A DNA stretch of 64,000 bases from Chloroflexota bacterium (GTDB lineage: Bacteria; Chloroflexota; UBA6077; JACCZL01), in contig JADLFM010000145.1 of NCBI GenBank assembly GCA_020845495.1, positions 1 through 64,000 on the forward strand, in the 5' to 3' direction. The position numbers were made by a program, and so were the translations under genes. The notes under the pieces are model-generated. The model searched no databases, was not told the origin of the DNA, and saw only the letters and a list, made by a program, of their open reading frames with translations. Positions within the stretch are counted from its first letter, which is position 1. Every line of letters begins with the position of its first letter. Below, piece by piece: positions 15,703-24,491 of this stretch.

Positions 15703-17460
15703 GTGGAGGCATCGATCTCGCGGCGACGGTTCCTACTCCTGTCGCTCACGGCTATGGCCGTCCCGCTGGCGCAGGCGTGTGCGCCCCAAACGCCGGCCCC
15801 AGGCCCGGCGACGAAGCCGGGCACCAAGCCGGACGCGGCGGCCAAGACTGCGCCGACGCCTGGGCCGGCCCCCACCACCGCCTCCCAGGCGGGCGGTGCG
15901 ACGCAGCCAGCGACGGCCGCCAAACCGGCCGCTGCCCAGGCCGTGAAGCCGGAAGTGAAGCCCGAGGCGGCGATCAAGCGCGGCGGGCAACTGGTTCAGG
16001 CGATCGCCTGGACCTACCCGACGATGGATCCGCACCTGTCGTCGATTCAGTACATGGTGGGCTACAAGGGCCTGTACAACGGGCTCGTCAAGTTCGAGCT
16101 CGTCGATCCCAAGACCTGGGAGCACAAGGTCGTCGGCGATCTGGCCGAGTCCTGGGAGCAGCCGGACCCCAAGACCGCCATCTTCAAGCTCAAGCAGGGC
16201 ATCACCTTCCACGACGGCAGCCCCTTCGACGCCGAGGTTGCCGCCTGGAACTTCCTGCGCGCCCGCGACCACGAAAAGTCCCAGCGCAAGGCCCAACTCA
16301 GCGTTCTCGAAGCGGCCGAGGCCGTCGACAAGCAGACGCTGCGGCTGCGGATGAAAACGCCCTACGCGCCGCTCCTGCGGAGCATGGCCTACGTCACCGG
16401 CGCCGATATCCCGATGATCTCGAAGGCCCATTTCGACAAGGTAGGCGAGGAGGCGTTCGCCCGCAATCCCTCCGGGACCGGCCCCTTCAAGTTCAAGCAG
16501 TGGATCACCGACGACCGCCTGATCCTCGAGAAGAACCCGAACTACTTCGAGAATGGCGTCGATGGCAAGCCGCTCCCCTACCTCGACGAGTTCGTCGGGC
16601 GGTTCGTCCCGGACCCGACCGTCGCGCTCGTCGATCTCCAGGCCGGTACGCTGCACGTCTTGGAGTGGGTGGCGACCAAGGACGCCGCTACCGTCAAGGC
16701 TAACTCCGCGCTGCACCTGCACGAGATGCCCTGGGCCGGTCAGGTCTACTTCATGGTTGGGTTCAATTCCGAGGCCCCGCCGTTCAACGACGTCCGCATT
16801 CGCCAGGCCGCCGCCCATGCCATCGACCGCGACAGCATGGCGAAGGCGCTTGGCTTCGGGGTGGGCGTCCCCCACTACTACCCAGACTGGGCGGCCGGCT
16901 CGCCGGGCTACGACGAGAGCATCCCCAAGAACGAGTTCGACCCCGCTCAGGTCAAGGAACTGCTCGCGGCGGCCGGCCACCCGAACGGCATCGACATCGA
17001 GTTGAAGGTGATCGCTCGGGAGCCGGAGAACACGATCGGCGAGTTCGCCCAGCAGATGTGGTCGGCTCAGGGCATCCGCACCAAGCTGGTAAGCATGGAG
17101 CGCCTGGCCTGGATCGACGAGGTCCGCGCCAAGAAGTTCCAGTCCTGCTTCTGGCGTGGCACGCTGGTCACCTCGATCGACCCGGACCTCCTCAACACCC
17201 GGATCACCTGCGGCGGCTCGGCGAACTGGGCGCAGATCTGCGATCCAGACATCGACAAGCTCATGACCGAGGGGGCTGCCACGCTCGACGCCCAGAAACG
17301 CGACGAGATCTATAAGAAGGTACTGCGGATGACCCAGGAGAAAGCGTACCTCGGCACCGGTATCGCGATGCCGCTCCTGACCGCGTCGCGGAAAGAAGTC
17401 CAGGGGCTGACCTTCAACTATCAGGTGCCGAACCTCGACCGGATCTGGCTGAACACCTGA
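15703..17460 (+). CDS. ABC transporter solute-binding lipoprotein, SBP_bac_5 (peptide/oligosaccharide) family
   Basis: 585 residues. GTG 15703 is preferred over ATG 15697, because AGGAGG (15691-15696) abuts that ATG but is 6 bases from the GTG. The N-terminus combines a twin-arginine motif (SRRRFLLLSL) with a lipobox (LAQAC), then an 80-residue Pro/Ala/Thr/Lys linker. The binding fold (about 88-585) begins GGQLVQAIAWTYPTMDPH and contains the family signature around KQGITFHDGSPFDAEVAAWN. The family binds peptides, oligosaccharides, nickel or opines; the ligand is not readable. It has its own promoter and no permease beside it. The paralogue at 19908 shares a 107-bp identical tract with it (17038-17144). 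The divergent FCD regulator and the downstream AraC protein suggest substrate-controlled expression. Confidence 0.88.
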   Translation: MEASISRRRFLLLSLTAMAVPLAQACAPQTPAPGPATKPGTKPDAAAKTAPTPGPAPTTASQAGGATQPATAAKPAAAQAVKPEVKPEAAIKRGGQLVQAIAWTYPTMDPHLSSIQYMVGYKGLYNGLVKFELVDPKTWEHKVVGDLAESWEQPDPKTAIFKLKQGITFHDGSPFDAEVAAWNFLRARDHEKSQRKAQLSVLEAAEAVDKQTLRLRMKTPYAPLLRSMAYVTGADIPMISKAHFDKVGEEAFARNPSGTGPFKFKQWITDDRLILEKNPNYFENGVDGKPLPYLDEFVGRFVPDPTVALVDLQAGTLHVLEWVATKDAATVKANSALHLHEMPWAGQVYFMVGFNSEAPPFNDVRIRQAAAHAIDRDSMAKALGFGVGVPHYYPDWAAGSPGYDESIPKNEFDPAQVKELLAAAGHPNGIDIELKVIAREPENTIGEFAQQMWSAQGIRTKLVSMERLAWIDEVRAKKFQSCFWRGTLVTSIDPDLLNTRITCGGSANWAQICDPDIDKLMTEGAATLDAQKRDEIYKKVLRMTQEKAYLGTGIAMPLLTASRKEVQGLTFNYQVPNLDRIWLNT

Positions 17461-17536
17461 GCCTTCCGAGGTAGTGGGCGTGACCTGGCCGCGATCGGGC
17501 TCGCCTCCTGATCTGTCGACCGGGTACGAGAACCGA

Positions 17537-18487
17537 ATGAATGTAGCAGGTACTGGCGAGGCCGGCGCCGCGACGCCGGCCTCGCCGTCAGCCCATCCCT
17601 CGCCCGGTCTGTACGGCACGCCCGAAGCGACCGATGGCCGGCCGCTCGAACAATTGCTCAGCGCCGTCACCTGTACCGTGCTCCGTGGCGGCTGGTACGC
17701 GTTTGCCCCGGACTGGAACTTGCCCGAGCATACGCGGCCGTACTACAGCCTCTTCGTTCCCGTCGAGGGCGCGGCCGACTTTACCATCGACGGGCAAGTG
17801 CATCGGCTCTGCGCCGGCATAGTCCTGCTGCCGCCGCCCCACGTCCCGCTGGCCGGCCGCAACGATCCGGCTACACCGCTCTCGATGTACACCGTGCACT
17901 TCGAGGCGCGGCTGTACGGCGTGCTCGACATGCCAGCACTGTACGGGCTACCGACAGCGTTTCAGCTTGCACAGGAGCGCGTGGCCGTGTTCGTCGAGGC
18001 CGCGCGGCGTATCGTCACCGAACTCGCGAACGGCGAACCGGGCTGCGCGCTCGTCGCCAGCGGTGAAGGCGCCCGCCTGCTCGGCCTGCTCTGGCGAGAG
18101 ACGGCCAGCCGACCTGACGTCTTGCCGACCGATGGCGCCGCTCGCGCTGCCGAGATCGCCCGTCTGGCACCGGTCTTTCACGTCATCCGCGATGACCACA
18201 CCCGCCGTCTGACGCTGACGGACCTCGCGAGCATCGTCCATCTCAATCCAGCCTACTTCTCGACCGTTTTCAAGCGGGTGACCGGCCTGCCGCCGCTCGA
18301 ATATCTGGCTCGCTATCGACTCCAGCAAGCCGCGCACCTCCTGCGCTCGACCGACTACTCGGTGCGTGAGATCGCCCTGGCGACCGGCTACCGCGACCCG
18401 TTCTACCTCAGCCGGGTGTTTCGCCGAGTCCAGGGGCTCTCTCCGAGTGAGTACCGCCGATCCAAAAAGAGTCCAGCCCTGCCGTAA
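17537..18487 (+). CDS. AraC-family transcriptional regulator with N-terminal cupin
   Basis: 316 residues from ATG 17537 (an upstream in-frame GTG at 17474 would add 21 residues, with no better ribosome binding site). An AraC-type ligand-binding cupin covers about 45-150 (HTRPYYSLFVPVEGAADFTI and LLPPPHVPL). The C-terminal tandem HTH covers about 215-312. HTH1 is LTDLASIVHLNPAYFSTVFK. HTH2 is VREIALATGYRDPFYLSRVF, followed by G.SPSEYRR. Such regulators sense sugars and usually activate neighbouring catabolic and transport genes. It sits between the binding protein (ends 17460) and the PhyH-like oxygenase (18625), all in one orientation, so these genes are its probable targets. Confidence 0.87.
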   Translation: MNVAGTGEAGAATPASPSAHPSPGLYGTPEATDGRPLEQLLSAVTCTVLRGGWYAFAPDWNLPEHTRPYYSLFVPVEGAADFTIDGQVHRLCAGIVLLPPPHVPLAGRNDPATPLSMYTVHFEARLYGVLDMPALYGLPTAFQLAQERVAVFVEAARRIVTELANGEPGCALVASGEGARLLGLLWRETASRPDVLPTDGAARAAEIARLAPVFHVIRDDHTRRLTLTDLASIVHLNPAYFSTVFKRVTGLPPLEYLARYRLQQAAHLLRSTDYSVREIALATGYRDPFYLSRVFRRVQGLSPSEYRRSKKSPALP

Positions 18488-18624
18488 GCCCGTGCATTCT
18501 CCCGGCTCTCACGGCCTGCCTACACTGGCTACGGATGAGGGGCGGGCGGCGTCACGATGACCGTGCCGCGATAGGCGCGGCGCTGGCAGCGCGACGTGGG
18601 CTCGGCTCAGGGGAGGACCGTGGG

Positions 18625-19485
18625 ATGGCAGTGACTCAGCCCAAGACGGCCGATGCGATGACGCCGGCCGAGCAGAAGGCGTTCTACGAAGACCAGGGCT
18701 ATCTCGTCTTTCCGCAGATGCTCAGTGCGGAGGAACTGGCGGCTGCACGCGCGGCCCTGGCCGAGGTGCTCGAAGAGTCGGTCGGGCTGACCGAGAACAA
18801 CGAGAAGTTCTCGGTTACGCGTGGCGACGACGGCAACTACTATGTCCGCCGCATCTTCAGCCCGATCGCGCACCACAAGGTGTTCTACGATCTGGCCTTC
18901 CACCCGAAGATCCTCGATGCCGTCTCGAACGTGCTCGGGCCGAACGTTCAGCTTCATCACAGCAAGCTGAACCTGAAGCCACCGACGAGCCGTGAGGCCC
19001 GCTTCGAATGGCATCAGGACTATCCGTTCTTCCCGCACACCAATTACGACCTGATCGCAGTGCTGATCCACCTGGACGACACGTCCGAGGAGAACGGTTG
19101 CCTCAAGGTTATCCCCGGCAGCCACAAGCTCGGTCCGCGCATCCACGTCTTCGCGAAGGATGGCGCCTTCTCCTCACAACTCGAGGACAAGAGCGCCATT
19201 GGCGAGGAGTCGAAGTGGCTCAATCAGGTCTGCCCGGCCGGCGGCGTGGAGATGCATCACTGCAACATGCTCCACAGTTCGACGGCGAATCGCGGCGACA
19301 AGCCGCGTAGCGTGTTGATCTTCCAGTATCGCGCGTCGGACAATACCCAGCTTGGGGGGGCAGCCAGCCACTTCGGCTGGGGCATGCAGGTCCGGGGCGA
19401 GAATCCGTACCAGGCTCGCATGCTCGATGGCTCGATCGTCAAGCTACCGGGCGAGATCAAGGATCCGCTCCAGCGCGACGGCTGA
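18625..19485 (+). CDS. phytanoyl-CoA dioxygenase (PhyH) family Fe(II)/2-oxoglutarate enzyme
   Basis: 286 residues. ATG 18625 has GGGAGG at 18611-18616; the longer frame from 18535 lacks a site. The double-stranded beta-helix carries the facial triad: His and Asp in EWHQDYPFF, and the distal His in CNMLHSSTANRG. The Arg that binds 2-oxoglutarate is probably in KPRSVLIFQYRAS. The start EQKAFYEDQGYLVFPQML is typical of PhyH proteins. In Chloroflexota and Planctomycetes-like genomes such oxygenases often accompany sugar oxidoreductases and ABC importers and act on unknown small substrates, rather than phytanoyl-CoA. TACACT at 18521-18526 might be a -10 element, but its -35 is poor. Confidence 0.87.
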   Translation: MAVTQPKTADAMTPAEQKAFYEDQGYLVFPQMLSAEELAAARAALAEVLEESVGLTENNEKFSVTRGDDGNYYVRRIFSPIAHHKVFYDLAFHPKILDAVSNVLGPNVQLHHSKLNLKPPTSREARFEWHQDYPFFPHTNYDLIAVLIHLDDTSEENGCLKVIPGSHKLGPRIHVFAKDGAFSSQLEDKSAIGEESKWLNQVCPAGGVEMHHCNMLHSSTANRGDKPRSVLIFQYRASDNTQLGGAASHFGWGMQVRGENPYQARMLDGSIVKLPGEIKDPLQRDG

Positions 19486-19907
19486 GCCAACTGAAACGGC
19501 TGACCTGGCCGATTGGCTCGCGTCGGCCGATACGCTCGATCGGCGTACGGAGTCGTCTGGGCCTCCATGCTCGGCGACAGCGCGACGATGCACCCGCCTG
19601 CTAAACCGAAGCTACGGTGGGAGCTACATGGTCGTAACCTGGGGGCATGTGGTTTTCACCTCGGTATTGGTTTAGGAACCAGCGGATGGAGGTGGGTGCC
19701 TCGTCGCGCACTCGTGCCACTCGTGCGCGGTAGCTGCCGCTTTGACGGTGCCGCTCGCACACGCCGCATGCGGCTGAGCGAGACAATCGAGCGGCCCCGT
19801 TCGTAGACCCAGTTGGCGTCCCCTGGCGATGATGATGCTTGCCCGTCCGGAGTGGACGCTTGCCGCCCACTCCGCGTTCGCGCCCACCTGGTGACGAGGA
19901 GGTTGCC
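19486..19907. other. gene-free stretch before the second binding-protein gene
   Basis: About 420 bases with no convincing coding frame. TTGACG at 19742-19747 with CGCATG 17 bases downstream is a weak promoter candidate for the gene at 19908. GAGGAGG at 19896-19902 is that gene's ribosome binding site. Nothing else was recognised. Confidence 0.4.
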
Positions 19908-21641
19908 ATGGCGTCGCGGATCACCCGGCGCTCGTTTCTGGCGCTCACCCTTGGAGCCGCCGCAGTACCGCTCGCTCAAGCCTGTGCGCCTCAGGCTCCG
20001 TCCTCCGGCCCGACTGCGCCGGCACAACCGGCGCAGTCGTCGAGTGCGAACGTCGCCCCAACCGTCGGACTGCCGCCGAAGACTGACACGAAGCCGACCG
20101 TCGAGGCAAAACCGGCGACGGAGGCGAAGCCGGCCGCTCAGCCTGCCGGGCAGCCAAGGCGCGGCGGCCAACTGGTACAGGCCAGCAACTGGACTTACCC
20201 GACGCTCGATCCGCACCTGACGACCATCGGGACCAACCTCGGCTACGAGGCGCTCTACGATGGGCTGCTCCGCTTCGAACTGGTCGATCCCAAGACCTGG
20301 GAGCACAAAGTTGTCGGTAACCTGGCTGAGTCCTGGGAGCAGCCCGATCCTCAGACCGCGGTCTTCAAACTCAGACAGGGCGTCACCTTTCACGATGGCA
20401 GTACCTTCGACGCTGAGGTCGCTGCCTGGAACGTGCTCCGCGCCCGTGACCACGAGAAGTCGCAGCGCAAGGATGCGCTCCGAGTCGTCGACGCGGCCGA
20501 TGCCGTCGATAAGCAGACGTTGCGCATCAAGCTCAAGGTGCCCTACGCCGCGTTCCTTCGGAGCATGGCCTACGTTGGCGGCGCCCACGTCCCGATGATC
20601 TCAAAAGCTCAGTACGACAAGGTCGGTGAGGACGGTTTCGCCCGCAACCCCTCAGGGACGGGCCCCTTCAAACTCAAACAGTGGATCGCTGACGACCGCC
20701 TGATCCTCGACAAGCACCCGAGCTACCACGAGAACGGCGCCGACGGGAAGCCATTGCCCTATCTCGATGAACTGGTCGCCCGCTTCGTGCCGGATCCGAC
20801 CGTCGCGCTGGTCGACCTTCAAGCTGGTACGCTCCACCTGCTCGATCAGGTGGCCAGCAAAGATGTCCCGACTATCAGAGCCAACCAGCGCCTCGAACTG
20901 CACGAACTGCCGTGGGCCGGCCAGGAGTACTTTACCGTCAGCTTCAACAGCGAGGCTCCGCCCTTCAACGACCAGAACATCCGACTCGCGGCACTCCATG
21001 CGATCGACCGTGAGGCGATGGCGAAGGCGCTCGGCTTCGGCGCGGGCGCACCCCACTACTACCCGGACTGGGCACCCGGCTCGCTCGGCTGGGACGACAG
21101 CCTTCCGAAGAACGAGTTCAACCCGGCCCGCGTCAAGGAGCTATTAGCGGCGGCCGGCCACCCGAACGGCGTCGACATCGAACTGAAGGTGATTGCCCGC
21201 GAGCCAGAGAGCACGATTGGCGAGTTCGCCCAGCAGATGTGGTCGGCTCAGGGCATCCGCACCAAGCTGGTAAGCATGGAGCGCCTGGCCTGGATCGACG
21301 AGGTCCGCGCCAAGAAGTTCCAGTCTTGCTTCTGGCGCGGCAACTTCGCGGGCGTCGTCGATCCGGACCTGTTGTCGGTCCGTTTCAAGTGCGGTGGCAC
21401 GTCGAACTGGGGCCAGTGGTGCGACAAGGACGTCGACAAGTTGATGGATGAAGGCGCCGCTACTCTCGATACCAGCAAGCGCAGCGAGACCTACAAGCAG
21501 GTCATGCGGCTGATTCAGGAGCGTGGCTATATGGGCGTCGGCATGTCCATGCCGCTACTGGTCGCCTCTCGCACGGAGGTCAAAGGTCTCCGCTTCAACT
21601 ATTGGCCGGCCGACACCCAGTACGCCTGGATTGACAAGTAA
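19908..21641 (+). CDS. ABC transporter solute-binding lipoprotein, paralogue of the 15.7-kb gene
   Basis: 577 residues from ATG 19908, chosen because GAGGAGG (19896-19902) precedes it; the longer frame from 19839 is unsupported. It has a Tat motif (TRRSFLALTLGA), lipobox LAQAC, a Pro/Ala/Lys linker, and the SBP_bac_5 fold beginning GGQLVQASNWTYPTLDPH. It aligns with the 15.7-kb protein along its whole length. They share such stretches as FELVDPKTWEHKVVG and YYPDWAPGS/YYPDWAAGS. The tract at 21219-21325 is identical at DNA level, while flanking codons differ at third positions, a gene-conversion signature. A strong terminator follows at 21643-21679, so the two permeases downstream have a separate promoter. 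The ligand is unknown. Confidence 0.88.
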   Translation: MASRITRRSFLALTLGAAAVPLAQACAPQAPSSGPTAPAQPAQSSSANVAPTVGLPPKTDTKPTVEAKPATEAKPAAQPAGQPRRGGQLVQASNWTYPTLDPHLTTIGTNLGYEALYDGLLRFELVDPKTWEHKVVGNLAESWEQPDPQTAVFKLRQGVTFHDGSTFDAEVAAWNVLRARDHEKSQRKDALRVVDAADAVDKQTLRIKLKVPYAAFLRSMAYVGGAHVPMISKAQYDKVGEDGFARNPSGTGPFKLKQWIADDRLILDKHPSYHENGADGKPLPYLDELVARFVPDPTVALVDLQAGTLHLLDQVASKDVPTIRANQRLELHELPWAGQEYFTVSFNSEAPPFNDQNIRLAALHAIDREAMAKALGFGAGAPHYYPDWAPGSLGWDDSLPKNEFNPARVKELLAAAGHPNGVDIELKVIAREPESTIGEFAQQMWSAQGIRTKLVSMERLAWIDEVRAKKFQSCFWRGNFAGVVDPDLLSVRFKCGGTSNWGQWCDKDVDKLMDEGAATLDTSKRSETYKQVMRLIQERGYMGVGMSMPLLVASRTEVKGLRFNYWPADTQYAWIDK

Positions 21642-21642
21642 G

Positions 21643-21679
21643 GTCAGGGCAGCAGCCGTCAGTCGGCGGCTGCCCTGAC
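21643..21679 (+). terminator. strong hairpin terminator after the second binding-protein gene
   Basis: GTCAGGGCAGC (21643-21653) pairs perfectly with GCTGCCCTGAC (21669-21679). After one A-G mismatch, GCCG and CGGC extend the stem, leaving a 5-base loop (21659-21663). It begins two bases after the TAA stop (21639-21641). The T-run is weak, as is usual in this GC-rich window. Confidence 0.75.
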
Positions 21680-21698
21680 TCATGATAGGAGACCGTTC

Positions 21699-21827
21699 AT
21701 GTCTCGATGTCGCTGTGTCACCGACGATGGCCAGCAGTGTCTCTTGATCCCCTGCGGCTGTTTTACGAATCGGCCCGCCCGTGTACTACCCTCGGTCACG
21801 GCGGCTTCTTATGCAGTCCGGCTGTAA
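21699..21827 (+). CDS. possible small Cys-rich ORF (42 residues)
   Basis: ATG 21699 has AGGAG at 21687-21691, 7 bases away, and runs to TAA at 21825-21827. The peptide begins MSRCRCVTDDGQQCLLIPCG and has five cysteines within its first 21 residues (4, 6, 14, 19, 21), a spacing compatible with metal binding. The C-terminal half is featureless. No family is recognised. It lies between the terminator of the binding-protein gene and the permease promoter. The ribosome binding site is the main support; it could be chance, or an out-of-place scrap. Confidence 0.3.
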   Translation: MSRCRCVTDDGQQCLLIPCGCFTNRPARVLPSVTAASYAVRL

Positions 21828-21990
21828 TACCGCGAGCAATGCCGGCAGCTTATTACAGCATATGGGGACTATGCAAAATAAGCTCAGGTGGCACCTGGAT
21901 GATGGGGCAGAGCGTGAGGTTCGCCGAGAACCGCTCGCCGCCTCCGCCTGACACGCGGCAGCACGTCCCTGCCCGCCGCCGAGCTGTTGC

Positions 21991-22020
21991 TTGACCGCTC
22001 TACGCCGGCGCGGGTAGCAT
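21991..22020 (+). promoter_or_regulatory. sigma-70-type promoter of the permease genes
   Basis: TTGACC at 21991-21996 and TAGCAT at 22015-22020, spaced by 18 bases. Transcription would start near 22027, some 55 bases before the first permease. A separate promoter fits the strong terminator after the preceding binding-protein gene. Confidence 0.6.
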
Positions 22021-22082
22021 GCCGCCGTAGTCAGCGTTGACTCCGTATGAGGCGCGATCGGTTGGTCTTGTGGAGGGCCGCC

Positions 22083-23033
22083 GTGAAGACCTATCTGCTA
22101 CGTCGTCTGTTGCAGGCCATCCCGACGCTGTTGCTCGTCACCATGGTGACCTTCACGATCACCATGCTGCTGCCGGGCGATCCTGCCCTCGCGTTCCTCG
22201 GCGAAGCCGCCGCGATGGACAAAGTGGCCTACGAGGCGATGCGGCGCGACCTGGGCCTGGATCAGCCGTTGCCGGTGCAGTACGTCCGCTGGCTTGGCCG
22301 AATGGCTCAGGGCGATCTTGGACGGTCGGTTCGGACGAAGGAGCCGGTCTGGGAGGCCATGCAGGCCCGCTTCCCGGTCACCCTCCAACTGACCGCGATG
22401 GCAATGATCGTCGCCCTGCTCATGTCGGTGCCGGTCGGCATCATATCGGCCGTGCGGCCAAACTCGAAACTGGATATGGTCGGTACTGTCGTCGCGATCA
22501 GTGGGCTGGCCATCCCGGCCTTCTGGCTCGGCATCATGCTGATCTTCGTCTTCGCGCTCTGGCTCCACTGGCTCCCGCCTTCGGGCTACGCGCCGCCCTC
22601 GGCCGGGCTTGGCCAGAGCCTCCAGTTGATGCTCTTGCCGGCGCTGGCGCTCGGTGCAGAGCAGGCCGCGGTGATCATGCGGCAGGTTCGTTCGGCTCTC
22701 CTCGAGGTGCTTCACCAGGAGTACATCACGACGGCCTGGTCCAAGGGCCTTCCCGAGCGCCGCATCGTCGTCAGGCACGCGGTTCGGAACGCCTTGATCC
22801 CGATTGTCACCATCATCGGGCTTCAGATCGGGCGGCTCTTCGGCGGCGCCGTGGTCATCGAAACGGTGTTCGCCCTGCCAGGCCTCGGGCGCCTGGCCGC
22901 GGACTCGATCTTCTTCCGCGACTTCCCGTCTCTCCAGGCGGTGGTGCTGATCCTGGCGCTTGCCGTCTTCGTCAGCAATTTGCTCACAGACGCGGTGTAC
23001 GCCTGGGTGGACCCGCGTATCCGCTACGCCTGA
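22083..23033 (+). CDS. ABC transporter permease, DppB/OppB type
   Basis: 316 residues from GTG 22083, preceded by GGAGGG (22072-22077). It is a BPD_transp_1 permease with six membrane segments and the long first periplasmic loop of DppB proteins (PGDPALAFLGEAAAMDKVAY and LGRSVRTKEPVWEAM). The EAA loop that contacts the ATPase is YITTAWSKGLPERRIVVRHA. The C-terminal DAVYAWVDPRIRYA is typical. It pairs with the DppC-type permease at 23259 and would use one or both of the binding proteins upstream. No ATPase gene is present in the window, so the nucleotide-binding subunits must be encoded elsewhere. Confidence 0.92.
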   Translation: MKTYLLRRLLQAIPTLLLVTMVTFTITMLLPGDPALAFLGEAAAMDKVAYEAMRRDLGLDQPLPVQYVRWLGRMAQGDLGRSVRTKEPVWEAMQARFPVTLQLTAMAMIVALLMSVPVGIISAVRPNSKLDMVGTVVAISGLAIPAFWLGIMLIFVFALWLHWLPPSGYAPPSAGLGQSLQLMLLPALALGAEQAAVIMRQVRSALLEVLHQEYITTAWSKGLPERRIVVRHAVRNALIPIVTIIGLQIGRLFGGAVVIETVFALPGLGRLAADSIFFRDFPSLQAVVLILALAVFVSNLLTDAVYAWVDPRIRYA

Positions 23034-23115
23034 CTCGGAGATCCCTGACGTGGAGACGCCTTCCTGACTGGAGGCGTCTGGCCTAGACAGATGCTGCTGG
23101 AGATGTCTGATAGGA

Positions 23116-23160
23116 GACGCCTGAGGCTGGGGGACGCCTGGGGCTGGGGGACGCCTGAGA
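23116..23160. repeat. 17-bp tandem repeat between the two permease genes
   Basis: GACGCCTGAGGCTGGGG (23116-23132) and GACGCCTGGGGCTGGGG (23133-23149) are followed by a partial third copy (from 23150). Just upstream, AGACGCC and GGCGTCT around 23054-23078 can form a hairpin that uses the same core. The repeats fill part of the unusual 225-base gap inside what is normally a tight permease operon. They may weaken or modulate read-through. Confidence 0.6.
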
Positions 23161-23258
23161 CCGAAGCGCCCGACGGGTGGAGATGGGCACGCGTGGCACG
23201 GGCACGCGATGAGCGTGACGCGCAGCGCCGTAAGGGACGGCCGTAAGGGACTGTTGAC

Positions 23259-24176
23259 GTGACTGTGGAATCGACCGCGAGCGCCGTATCGATCGAACGT
23301 TCAGCGACCGCGCGGGGATCGAGCCGAGGCGAACTTGGCGTCTTCGTGGGACGCATCTTGCGCACACGCGGCGCCGGCTTCGGGCTAGTGGTCACGGCCG
23401 TCGTCCTACTCGCGGCGGTGCTGGCGGGCGCGATCAGCCCCTACAGCCCAGCCACACAGGACTACACCGCAATCCTGAGCCCGCCGACGCTGACACATCT
23501 CCTGGGAACCGACAACCTCGGGCGTGACGTGCTCTCCCGAATCATCTACGGCTCGCGCGTCTCGATCCAGGCTGGCGTGGTGTCGGTCGGCTTGGCGGCC
23601 ATCGCCGGTACCCTGACGGGACTGATTGCCGGGTACTGGCGCGGCTGGATTGACGATCTGCTGATGCGGCTGAGCGACGCGCTCTGGTCGTTCCCGGGCC
23701 TCGTGCTGGCACTGGCGATTGCGGCGGCGCTCGGCCCAGGATTAGTGAACGCGATGATCGCCATCGGGATCGTGTTCACGCCGGTCTTCGCGCGCCTCGT
23801 GCGCGCGTCGACGCTCTCCGTCCGCGAGCGCGAGTTCGTGGTGGCCGCTCGCGTCGTTGGGGCCGGGCACGCTCGGATCATGACGCGCCATATCCTGCCA
23901 AACGTGCTCGCGCCGGTCATCGTGCAAGGTTCGCTGCTGACGGCGCTCGCCATCGTGCTCGAAGCGACGCTCAGCTTTCTCGGGCTCGGCGTCCAGCCCC
24001 CGGAGCCGAGTTGGGGCTCGATGCTCAAGGCCGCGTCCCAGTACATGCAGGTAGCGCCCTGGCTGTCGTTCTTCCCGGGCTTCGCGATCTTCGTGACCGT
24101 GCTGGGCCTGAACCTGCTCGGGGACGGCCTCCGCCGCGCACTCGATCCGCGACTCCGCCAGACCGGCGAAGCGTAA
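23259..24176 (+). CDS. ABC transporter permease, DppC/OppC type
   Basis: 305 residues from GTG 23259. The N-terminal cytoplasmic leader is about 30 residues, followed by an OppC_N-type first membrane segment and the conserved HLLGTDNLGRDVLSRIIYGS. The BPD_transp_1 core has an EAA loop FVVAARVVGAGHARIMTRHI, and the protein ends in LNLLGDGLRRALDPRLR. This is the standard second permease of peptide/oligosaccharide importers. It is separated from DppB by 225 bases with tandem repeats, so full co-transcription is uncertain. No ATP-binding subunit genes follow; a glycosyltransferase comes next, after 315 bases. Confidence 0.92.
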   Translation: MTVESTASAVSIERSATARGSSRGELGVFVGRILRTRGAGFGLVVTAVVLLAAVLAGAISPYSPATQDYTAILSPPTLTHLLGTDNLGRDVLSRIIYGSRVSIQAGVVSVGLAAIAGTLTGLIAGYWRGWIDDLLMRLSDALWSFPGLVLALAIAAALGPGLVNAMIAIGIVFTPVFARLVRASTLSVREREFVVAARVVGAGHARIMTRHILPNVLAPVIVQGSLLTALAIVLEATLSFLGLGVQPPEPSWGSMLKAASQYMQVAPWLSFFPGFAIFVTVLGLNLLGDGLRRALDPRLRQTGEA

Positions 24177-24270
24177 ACTCGTCGCTGCCGCGATGGACAT
24201 AACTCCACTATGCGCTGTTCCCCCATGTAGGCCGCTCGGCGAAGCGTAACCCTTGCCGCTGCCCCGATGG
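24164..24270. repeat. duplicated 3' end of the permease gene
   Basis: GGCGAAGCGTAA at the permease stop (24165-24176) and the following GCTGCCGCGATGG are repeated as GGCGAAGCGTAA (24238-24249) and GCTGCCCCGATGG, at a 73-74 base offset, with several mismatches. This is a local tandem duplication of about 33 bases covering the last codons and the 3' flank. The remainder of 24177-24491 has no gene. Confidence 0.5.
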
Positions 24271-24491
24271 GCGCCGCTCGCGTAGACCGGTGGCACTGGC
24301 AGCCGTCCCACAACCCGCTGTCAACCGCCAGTGAACCAGACTGGACGCCGCGAGCGCGCACACTGCCAGCGGTGGGACGGACCGCCGCATCCGCGTGACC
24401 GCCGAGACTGCCCCGGCCCTAAAGCGCCTCTAAAGCGCCCCTGGGGGTGCCGGCAAGCAGCCCAACCATCGCTATGTAGGAGCGAGGTGAC

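Noticed and set aside
15733..17670. A 645-codon minus-strand frame opposite the first binding protein
   Set aside because: It is a shadow of the SBP_bac_5 gene; no ribosome binding site and no family resemblance.
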